Made by a program: the position numbers and the translations under genes
Shown: positions 5,423 to 10,519 of the stretch, in pieces
Layout of the letters: every line of letters begins with the position of its first letter
Numbering within the stretch: the first letter of the stretch is position 1
Notes under the pieces: model-generated
Databases searched by the model: none
Told to the model about the DNA's origin: nothing
Seen by the model: the letters and a program-made list of their open reading frames with translations, nothing else
Assembly (NCBI GenBank): GCA_015489145.1
Contig: WGAH01000229.1
Span: forward strand, 1-10,519
Source: Deltaproteobacteria bacterium
Lineage (GTDB): Bacteria; Myxococcota_A; UBA796; UBA2385
Length of the DNA: 10,519 nucleotides
Reading direction: 5' to 3'

Positions 5423-6352
5423 TCAGGCGGACGCGTCGTCGGAGGCCTCGGCCTCGGGCGCGTCCCGGCCGGAAGGGGTCTCCGGGGCCTCGGCGCCGGG
5501 CGCGTCCTCGCCGGCCCCCGCCTCCGCCGGCTCGCCGTCGGGCGCGTCCTCGCCGGGGGCCTCCGCCGGGGCGTGGCGCAGGCGCCAGGCGACGGTGAGG
5601 CCGGCGAGGAACATGAGGATCATGCCGTACTGGGCGGGGGTGAGGCCGGCCCAGCGCACGTCGGCGCCCTCGATGTCCTCGGCGCGCAGGAAGTCGAGGA
5701 GGAAGCGCACCGGGGCGTAGAGGGTGGCGAAGAGCGCGGTGAAGAAGCCGGGGCGCACCGGGCGGTTGCGGAGGGCGAAGAAGACGGCGGCGATCGCCAT
5801 CGTCCAGAGGGCCTCGTACAGGCCGAGGTCGTGGCGCGGGCCCGGGCCGTGGGTCCAGGCGAGGTTCGGGAAGTCCACGGCGAGGAAGAAGTCGGTGCGC
5901 CGGCCGATGTGGTCGTGGGCGGAAAAGCAGCCGAGGCGGCCGAACAGCCAGCCGAAGGGGAAGCCGAAGGCCATGGCGTCGGCGTGGGGCCAGAAGGGCC
6001 GCCGGCGCACCAGCTTGAAGAAGACCACCGAGCCGATGATCGCCCCGATGAAGCCGCCGGTGCTCGAAAAGCCCGCCCACACGCGCACCAGCGCCATGAT
6101 CCCCTGCTCGTCGAGCTGCTCGGGGTGGTAGGCGAGGACGTGGACGAGGTGGCCGACGAGGAAGCCCATGCCCACCGTGACGACGACGCCGTCCACCACG
6201 TCGCGCACGTCGAGGCCCATGCGGATGCCCCGGGCGCGGGTGACCTCGAGGCCGACGATGAAGCCCAGGGCGACCAGCGCCGCCCAGGAGTCGAGGACGA
6301 TGGGGCCGAGGTGGACGATGGGGACGTCGAAGTAGGGGATGGTGGCGAGCAT
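5423..6352 (-). CDS. Divergent prolipoprotein diacylglyceryl transferase (Lgt) family protein
   Basis: A 309-residue multi-pass membrane protein of the Lgt family; true Lgt transfers diacylglycerol from phosphatidylglycerol to the lipobox cysteine. Family landmarks in order: GPIVLDSWAALVALGF (16-31), GFSSTGGFIG (94-103), FGRLGCF (137-143), LYE (178-180) and LYAPVRFLLDFLR (211-223). Arg139, Gly141, Gly150, Tyr212 and Arg216 correspond to E. coli Arg143, Gly145, Gly154, Tyr235 and Arg239. By my hand alignment, E. coli Tyr26, His103, Asn146 and Glu151 are replaced by Trp23, Thr98, Cys142 and Asp147. The signature reads SAHDHIG where classical Lgt has INGELWG. It is therefore a paralogue of uncertain activity, probably not the housekeeping lgt. 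An acidic tail (261-309) holds three 14-residue repeats. The start is supported by GAGGA 4 nt upstream of the ATG. Confidence 0.8.
   Translation of the reverse strand: MLATIPYFDVPIVHLGPIVLDSWAALVALGFIVGLEVTRARGIRMGLDVRDVVDGVVVTVGMGFLVGHLVHVLAYHPEQLDEQGIMALVRVWAGFSSTGGFIGAIIGSVVFFKLVRRRPFWPHADAMAFGFPFGWLFGRLGCFSAHDHIGRRTDFFLAVDFPNLAWTHGPGPRHDLGLYEALWTMAIAAVFFALRNRPVRPGFFTALFATLYAPVRFLLDFLRAEDIEGADVRWAGLTPAQYGMILMFLAGLTVAWRLRHAPAEAPGEDAPDGEPAEAGAGEDAPGAEAPETPSGRDAPEAEASDDASA
5429..5554 (-). repeat. Three 42-bp tandem repeats encoding the acidic tail
   Basis: Units run 5554-5513, 5512-5471 and 5470-5429 on the - strand, each 14 codons. They begin GEDAPDGEPAEAGA, GEDAPGAEAPETPS and GRDAPEAEASDDAS. 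A 17-bp word starting GGGCGCGTCC (+ strand) recurs at 5456, 5498 and 5540, exactly 42 bp apart; the last two are identical and the first has two mismatches. In-frame repeats like these can vary in number without disrupting the protein. Confidence 0.8.
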
Positions 6353-6388
6353 GGTTCCTCGTCCTCGCGCCGGCGGCGGCGCGGCGGC

Positions 6389-6398
6389 CTCCTAACCG
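6389..6398 (-). promoter_or_regulatory. Candidate -10 element for the Lgt-like gene
   Basis: Read on the - strand, 6398-6390 is CGGTTAGGA, placing a TAGGAG -10-like hexamer at 6394-6389, 36 nt before the ATG. The same nonamer occurs in the opposite orientation at 6449-6457, facing the divergent SRPBCC gene. No convincing -35 is visible. Confidence 0.3.
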
Positions 6399-6448
6399 CG
6401 TGGGCCGCGCGGTCCCGGGAGGGCGGCGCGAAGCCCGGCCTCCCGATT

Positions 6449-6458
6449 CGGTTAGGAT
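6449..6458 (+). promoter_or_regulatory. Candidate -10 element for the SRPBCC gene
   Basis: CGGTTAGGAT contains TAGGAT (6453-6458), which matches the -10 consensus at four of six positions, 47 nt before GTG 6506. It mirrors the element facing the Lgt-like gene at 6389-6398. No convincing -35 lies 16-18 nt upstream. The rest of the 153-nt divergent region (6353-6505) holds nothing else I can identify. Confidence 0.35.
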
Positions 6459-6496
6459 CGCCCGCACACACCCGAGGGCCGGCATCCCCGGCGACT

Positions 6497-6501
6497 GGAG
6501 G
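6497..6501 (+). promoter_or_regulatory. Ribosome binding site selecting GTG 6506
   Basis: GGAGG lies 4 nt before GTG 6506, in the same 12-base context found before the gene at 5111. The next in-frame GTG (6527) has no such site. Confidence 0.55.
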
Positions 6502-6505
6502 CGGC

Positions 6506-6973
6506 GTGGCGGTCACGACCAAGGACGTGTTGATCGAGGGCGCGCGGCGGGACACCGTGTTCCGCTGGCTGTCGGACCCGGCCAACCACCGGCGCATCCT
6601 GGAGGGCGCCTTCCAGGAGCTGGCCGAAAAGGCCCCCGGCGAGTTCGAGCTCACCCTCTGCACGAAGCCGCGCAGGCGGGTCATGGGCTACCGCATCGTC
6701 GGCCCCGACGACTCCCACGGCGGGCGGCGGGTGCTGGTCGAGACCACCGGCCGGCGCACCCGGGGCGAGCTGCACTACAGCCTCCGCACGATGAAGCCGA
6801 GCACCAACACCCTGGTCACCCTTCGCATGGACTACGACCCGGGCAGCATCCTCGGGCCGCTCGTCGACAACCTGGTGATCCGCCGCGCCCTGGAGGACGC
6901 CTTCGCCAAGGTGCTCGACAACCTGCGCGCCGCCACCGCCGACATCGCCGCGACCCGCCAGGAAGGCGACTGA
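6506..6973 (+). CDS. SRPBCC-fold (START/Bet v1-like) protein
   Basis: A 155-residue cytosolic protein with no signal peptide. The order is that of the SRPBCC helix-grip fold: a first strand (TKDVLIEGARRDTVFRWLSDP, about 5-25) with the typical FRWLSDPANHRRI helix, alternating beta strands through the middle (FELTLCT, RVMGYRIV, RVLVETT, GELHYSLRTM, TLVTLRMDY), then a GPLVDNLVIRRALEDAFAKVLDNLR helix (117-141). This fold encloses a hydrophobic cavity and binds lipids, cofactors or small aromatic molecules; some members are cyclases or dehydratases. No catalytic signature is visible and the ligand is unknown. GTG 6506 is chosen for its GGAGG 4 nt upstream. It is divergent from the Lgt-like gene and convergent with the response regulator, so it probably forms its own transcript. 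The family assignment is by fold pattern and is moderately firm. Confidence 0.75.
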   Translation: MAVTTKDVLIEGARRDTVFRWLSDPANHRRILEGAFQELAEKAPGEFELTLCTKPRRRVMGYRIVGPDDSHGGRRVLVETTGRRTRGELHYSLRTMKPSTNTLVTLRMDYDPGSILGPLVDNLVIRRALEDAFAKVLDNLRAATADIAATRQEGD

Positions 6974-6981
6974 TCGCGGCG

Positions 6982-6999
6982 CCGGGCGGCTTCGCCCGG
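6982..6999. terminator. Hairpin between convergent genes, possible bidirectional terminator
   Basis: CCGGGCG (6982-6988) pairs perfectly with CGCCCGG (6993-6999) around the tetraloop GCTT. It fills most of the 30-nt gap between the stop of the SRPBCC gene (6973) and the stop of the response regulator (7004), where a shared terminator would be expected. No T-tract is present on either strand. Confidence 0.5.
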
Positions 7000-7003
7000 G
7001 GGC

Positions 7004-8434
7004 TCAGTCGCCGTCGGCCGAGGCGGTGGGGCGCGGGGCCTCGTCGTGCTCGCGCCACTCGGCCTCGCGGCGGTAGATCGTGCGGGCGGTGATGCCGAGC
7101 AGGCTGGCCGCCAGGGCCTTGTCGCCGCCGGTGTGGCGCAGGGTGGCCTCGATCATGCGCCGCTCGACGACCTTCAGGGGCGTGCCCACCGCGAAGACGA
7201 GGCGGTCCGGCGCGTCGAGGTGTTCGCGAATCGCCGGGGGCAGGTCGTCCACGTCGATGAGGTCGTCGCGGCTGAGCACCACGGCGCGCTCGATGGCGTT
7301 TTCCAGCTCGCGGACGTTGCCGGGCCAGGGCCAGCGGTTGAGGGCGTCGACGGCGGCGCGGGACAGGCCGCGGATCGGCCGGCGGTTGCGGGCGGCGTAG
7401 CGCTGCACGAAGGCCTGCGCGAGCAGCGGGATGTCCTCGGGGCGCTCGCGCAGGGGCGGCAGGTCGAGGCGCACGACGTTGAGGCGGTAGAACAGGTCCT
7501 CGCGCAGGCGGCCCTCGCGCATCGCCCGCTCGGGGTCGCGGTTGGTGGCGGCGATCACGCGCACGTCGGCGCGGAGGGTGCGCGTGCCGCCGACGCGCTC
7601 GTACTCCCCCTCCTGGAGGACCCGCAGGAGCTTGACCTGCACGACGGGCGACATCTCGGTCACCTCGTCGAGGAACAGGGTGCCGCCGCGGGCGAGGTCG
7701 AAGCGGCCCTCGCGGCGGCCCGTCGCCCCGGTGAAGGCGCCGGCCTCGTGGCCGAACAGCTCGCTCTCGAGCAGGGCTTCCGGGAGGGCGGCGCAGTTGA
7801 CGGTGATCATCGGCCGGTCGCGGCGGGGGCTGGCCCGGTGGATCCAGCCGGCGAGCACGCCCTTGCCCGTGCCGCTCTCGCCGGTGATCAGCACGCTGGC
7901 CATCGAGTCGGCGACCTGCCGGGCCTCCTCGAGCACCCGGCGGAAGGCGGGGGCGCGGCCGATCAGCTCGGCGGCGCCGGTGGCGCGGGCCAGCTCGTCC
8001 TTGAGGGCGCGGTTCTCGGCCACCAGCGCCCGCTTCTCGATCGCCTTTCGCACCGCCCGCACGATGTCGCTGCGGCGGAAGGGCTTGGTCACGAAGTCCC
8101 AGGCCCCCTCCTTCATCGCCTCGACGGCGGACTCGACCGTGCCGAAGGCGGTCATGACGATGACCTCGAGGTCCGGGTCGATGAGGCGGGCGGCCCGCAT
8201 CAGCTCGATGCCGTCCATGCCGGGCATCTTCAGGTCGGTGAGCAGGACGGCGGGCGGGTCCTCGCGGAGGCGGCGCAGGGCCGTGCGGCCGTCGGCGGCG
8301 TGGCGCACGTCGAGGCCCTCGCGGACGAGGATGCGCTCGAGGGTGAGGCGGTTCGCCTCCTCGTCGTCGACCACCAGCACGATGGGCTGCGCCCGCCCCG
8401 TCGGGAGGGCGATGCCGCCGCTCGGTTCCGTCAT
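7004..8434 (-). CDS. NtrC-type sigma-54-dependent response regulator
   Basis: A 476-residue transcription activator with all three modules intact. The receiver domain (about 17-130) has acidic pocket Asp23-Asp24, phosphoacceptor Asp67 (LLTDLKMPG), Thr95 and Lys117 (VTKPF). The AAA+ domain (about 155-395) has Walker A GESGTGKG (185-192), the sigma-54 contact loop GAFTGA (232-237), Walker B GTLFLDE (251-257) and the sensor II region WPWPGNVREL (368-377). The Fis-type helix-turn-helix is at about 420-460 (GGDKALAASLLGITARTIYRRE), followed by a short acidic tail. It should be phosphorylated by the kinase encoded immediately upstream and then use ATP hydrolysis to open sigma-54 promoters. Target genes are not apparent, as I found no -24/-12 promoter in the window. 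The start is supported by GGGGAG 6 nt upstream of the ATG. Confidence 0.95.
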   Translation of the reverse strand: MTEPSGGIALPTGRAQPIVLVVDDEEANRLTLERILVREGLDVRHAADGRTALRRLREDPPAVLLTDLKMPGMDGIELMRAARLIDPDLEVIVMTAFGTVESAVEAMKEGAWDFVTKPFRRSDIVRAVRKAIEKRALVAENRALKDELARATGAAELIGRAPAFRRVLEEARQVADSMASVLITGESGTGKGVLAGWIHRASPRRDRPMITVNCAALPEALLESELFGHEAGAFTGATGRREGRFDLARGGTLFLDEVTEMSPVVQVKLLRVLQEGEYERVGGTRTLRADVRVIAATNRDPERAMREGRLREDLFYRLNVVRLDLPPLRERPEDIPLLAQAFVQRYAARNRRPIRGLSRAAVDALNRWPWPGNVRELENAIERAVVLSRDDLIDVDDLPPAIREHLDAPDRLVFAVGTPLKVVERRMIEATLRHTGGDKALAASLLGITARTIYRREAEWREHDEAPRPTASADGD

Positions 8435-8465
8435 GGCTGCTCCCCTGTCTCGGATGCCCCGTTGC

Positions 8466-8478
8466 TGACACCATGTCA
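8466..8478. promoter_or_regulatory. 13-bp dyad in the kinase-regulator gap
   Basis: TGACA (8466-8470) and TGTCA (8474-8478) are perfect inverted half-sites around CCA. The dyad overlaps the stop codon of the kinase gene and lies 32 nt upstream of the regulator start. It could be an operator or a small RNA hairpin, but arms of 5 bp are weak evidence. Confidence 0.2.
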
Positions 8479-10302
8479 CCCGGATGACAATCCGTCCAGG
8501 TCCGGGTCGCGCACGGGGACCTCGATGGTGAAGACGGTGCCGCGTCCGGGCTCGCTGTGGCAGACGATGCTGCCGCCGATGTCCTCGAGCTCCTGCCGGC
8601 TGATGGCGAGGCCGAGGCCGGTGCCGCGGGCCTTGGTGGTGTAGAAGGGCTCGAAGACCCGCTGCACCGCCTCGGCGGGCAGGCCGGGGCCGTCGTCCGA
8701 GACGACGACGCGGACGCGATCCCCGAGGTGGCGCACCTCCACGCGGGCGGTGGTGGCGCCGGCCTCGGCGGCGTTGCGGAGGAGGTTGCGGAGGGCGCGG
8801 CGCAGGGCGTCGGCGTCGAGCTCCACCACCCGGGGCGGGTCGCCGGCGATCTCGACCCGCAGGCCGGCCCGGGCCAGCGCCGGGGCGTCGTGGGCCGCGA
8901 CCTCCTCGGCGAGCCGCAGGGGGTCGGCGGGGGTGATCTCGGGCTCGCGGCCCCGCGAGAGGTCGAGGTAGCGGGCGGTGTGCTGCTCGAGGCGGCGGAT
9001 CTCGGCGGTGATCGTCTCGAGCAGCGGGCCGTGCTCGGTGGCGGCGAGGTCCTCGGCGAGCAGCTCGGCGTTGAGGCTGATCGCGTTGAGGGGGTTGCGG
9101 ACCTCGTGGGTGATCTGCGCGAGCATCTGCCCCACCAGGGCGAGGCGCTCGCTGCGGGCGAGGCGCTCGCGGTCGCGCACGCGCTCGGTGACGTCCTCGC
9201 CGACGACGAGGGCGCCGGCCTCGCCGAAGGGCACCACCTCGACGTCGACGAGGCGGTCGCCGAGGGAGGCGGCCTCGTAGCGGCCGGGAGCCAGCGCGCC
9301 GAGGGCCGGCGGCAGGGGCTCGCCCACGCGCACGCCCCACAGCCGCCGCGCCGCCGGGTTGGCCATCGTGACCCGCCCCTCCTCGACGACGACGATGCCG
9401 GCGCGGATCGTGTCGATGACCCGCCGGAGGTGCTCGCTGAGGCGGTCGAGGGCGCGGGCGCGCTCCTTGAGGCGGCGGTCGCGCTCCTCCACCGCCTCGG
9501 CCATGGCGTTGAACTCGCGGGCGAGCACGCCCACCTCGTCGTCGGCGCGCACGTCGACGCGGGTCGAGTGGTCGCCGGCGCCGAGGCGCTGCACCTCGGC
9601 GGTGAGGCGGGCGATGGGGCGCAGGGTGACGAGGGCGACGTAGGCGAGGAGGCTGGCGAACAGCACGCTGAGGCCGGCCAGAGAGCCGCCGACGGCGAGG
9701 GCGCGGGTCTGGGCGCGGGCGGTCTGGGCGCTGACGATGGCGATGCGGCCCTCCACCATGTCGCCGAGGAGCCCGCACTTCAGCACCAGCTCGGCGCGCA
9801 CGGCGTTGAGGCGGGCCAGCAGGCGGGCGCGCTCGCCGGCGTCCCCCCGGTCGAGGGCGTCGGCCCAGGCGTCGAAGGTCGCCACGTAGTCGCGGCGCAG
9901 GGCGTCCACCTCGTCGAGGAGGGTGAGGGCGGCGTCGAACTCCATGCGCTCGGCCGGGGCGTGGACGCGGTCGAGGCCCCGGCGGGCGGCCTCGCGGCCC
10001 CGGGTGAGGGCCTCGTCCATGCTCGAGCTGTGGAAGGCGACGTTGGAGCGGGCGGCGGCGAGGGGGAGGACCGGCTCGGTGTCGCGGGTGAGGCGGTCCT
10101 CCTCGCGGTCCATGAGGCGGGCGACCACCTCCAGCTCGTTGGCGACGGCGGCCAGGGGCAGCCAGCTCCGCACCGCCTCGATGCCCTCGCCGATGTTGCG
10201 GATCTGCACGAGGCCGTAGCCGAGGGCGCCGGTGAGCGCCGCCAGGGACAGCGCGAAGACGGCGAGGACCCGGAAGCGGATCGAGCGCAGGCCCAGGCCC
10301 AC
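8476..10302 (-). CDS. Membrane-bound PAS sensor histidine kinase
   Basis: A 608-residue kinase starting at GTG 10302, with AAGGGG 6 nt upstream. Order: membrane segment about 10-32; an all-helical periplasmic sensor about 33-200 without a recognisable ligand pocket; membrane segment about 203-227; HAMP linker about 228-280; a PAS domain about 290-375 (IRAGIVVVEEGRVTMANPAARRLWG); dimerisation and phosphotransfer helix with His399 in QITHEVRNPLN; and an ATPase domain with N box NLLRNAAEAG (506-515, Asn510), G1 DDGPGLP (536-542), F box FEPFYTT (550-556) and G2 GTGLGLA (560-566). All residues for autophosphorylation are present. The downstream neighbour, starting 41 nt later, is an NtrC-type regulator, the usual partner for this NtrB-like core. 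The upstream gene ends only 3 nt before the GTG, implying translational coupling. The stimulus is unknown but is probably sensed in the periplasm, the membrane, or by the PAS domain. Confidence 0.94.
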   Translation of the reverse strand: MGLGLRSIRFRVLAVFALSLAALTGALGYGLVQIRNIGEGIEAVRSWLPLAAVANELEVVARLMDREEDRLTRDTEPVLPLAAARSNVAFHSSSMDEALTRGREAARRGLDRVHAPAERMEFDAALTLLDEVDALRRDYVATFDAWADALDRGDAGERARLLARLNAVRAELVLKCGLLGDMVEGRIAIVSAQTARAQTRALAVGGSLAGLSVLFASLLAYVALVTLRPIARLTAEVQRLGAGDHSTRVDVRADDEVGVLAREFNAMAEAVEERDRRLKERARALDRLSEHLRRVIDTIRAGIVVVEEGRVTMANPAARRLWGVRVGEPLPPALGALAPGRYEAASLGDRLVDVEVVPFGEAGALVVGEDVTERVRDRERLARSERLALVGQMLAQITHEVRNPLNAISLNAELLAEDLAATEHGPLLETITAEIRRLEQHTARYLDLSRGREPEITPADPLRLAEEVAAHDAPALARAGLRVEIAGDPPRVVELDADALRRALRNLLRNAAEAGATTARVEVRHLGDRVRVVVSDDGPGLPAEAVQRVFEPFYTTKARGTGLGLAISRQELEDIGGSIVCHSEPGRGTVFTIEVPVRDPDLDGLSSG

Positions 10303-10305
10303 CGG

Positions 10306-10519
10306 CTACCCCTTCGGCGTCCAGGCGCCGGCGCGGCCGAAGACCTCGGGCAGGCGCCCCTCGGCGACGTGGAGCACCAGCTCGTCGCCGGGCTGGAGGT
10401 CGAGCGTGCCGCGGGCCCAGATCACGGTGCGGTCGGGGTTGCGGATCTCGAGCTGGTGCTCGCCGGGGGCGAGGTCCTCGAGACGGAGGGGGTGGCCGGA
10501 GGCGAGGACGGCGAAGGGG
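10306..10519 (-). CDS. Protein with PEGA-like C-terminus, 5'-partial
   Basis: Only the last 70 codons lie in the window, ending at TAG (10308-10306), 3 nt before the kinase GTG. The fragment reads SGHPLRLEDLAPGEHQLEIR, then PDRTVIWARGTLDLQPGDEL. The L-x-x-LAPGEHxLEI core followed by a strand pattern is that of a PEGA-type domain. No membrane segment follows; the protein ends in polar GRAGAWTPKG. PEGA domains usually act outside the cytoplasmic membrane, so the product may be a periplasmic or membrane-tethered protein working with the kinase. That partnership is inferred from operon position alone, and the rest of the protein cannot be seen. Confidence 0.7.
   Translation of the reverse strand, partial: PFAVLASGHPLRLEDLAPGEHQLEIRNPDRTVIWARGTLDLQPGDELVLHVAEGRLPEVFGRAGAWTPKG

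Noticed and set aside
2676..6485. Very long antisense open frame (over 1200 codons) spanning the radical SAM, GNAT and Lgt-like genes
   Set aside because: It crosses several well-supported genes on both strands and its product is compositionally biased without recognisable domains; a shadow of GC-rich coding.
8481..8494. CGGAT-GACA-ATCCG hairpin as a terminator
   Set aside because: It lies within the last codons of the kinase gene, the stem is only 5 bp and no T-tract follows; transcription should continue into the regulator.
7046..8644. Long + strand frame opposite the response regulator
   Set aside because: Antisense shadow; the - strand frame contains intact receiver, AAA+ and Fis domains.
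8435..9778. Upstream in-frame extension of the response regulator through the kinase gene
   Set aside because: The frame stays open only because stops are rare in this composition. The regulator has a clear start at 8434 with a ribosome site, and the extension is Arg/Pro-rich nonsense overlapping the complete kinase.

Overview
The window is very GC-rich, with G or C at most third codon positions, which makes many long spurious antisense frames. It carries only chromosomal housekeeping, envelope and signalling genes. The mix suggests a myxobacterium-like organism (Myxococcota or a related deltaproteobacterial lineage): secreted IPT/TIG and PEGA-domain proteins, a lipoprotein, an NtrC-type two-component system and a divergent Lgt paralogue. 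The taxonomic call is inference from gene content and composition. I see no rRNA, tRNA, CRISPR array, transposase, integrase, phage gene or defence system.

Layout. Positions 1-153 form a perfect 68-bp inverted repeat around a 17-nt loop, most simply a fold-back assembly artefact at a contig end. From there to 1023 runs the 3' part of a surface or secreted protein with an IPT/TIG domain. Next on the + strand are a triple-PEGA membrane protein (1076-2122), a small lipoprotein (2222-2731), a B12-binding-type radical SAM protein (2835-4460), a GNAT acetyltransferase (4512-5132) and an overlapping small exported protein (5111-5422). A divergent Lgt-family membrane protein (5423-6352, - strand) meets the small protein stop-to-stop in the shared palindrome TGATCA. 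Divergent from it is a short SRPBCC-fold protein (6506-6973, +).

The right third is one - strand operon, transcribed right to left: the 3' end of a gene with a PEGA-like C-terminus (10306-10519), a membrane-bound PAS histidine kinase (8476-10302) and a sigma-54-activating NtrC-type response regulator (7004-8434). Kinase and regulator are complete in all diagnostic motifs and are very probably a cognate pair.

Regulation is visible only as weak signals: a TTGACG-N17-TAGCGT promoter candidate before the radical SAM gene, a recurring TAGGAT-like -10 candidate in other gaps (including a mirrored CGGTTAGGA pair between the divergent genes), and GC-rich hairpins without T-tracts at three gene ends. 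The most interesting protein is the Lgt paralogue: several residues reported as essential in E. coli Lgt are replaced, and it has an added acidic tail of three 14-residue repeats. I found no clearly new multi-gene system.
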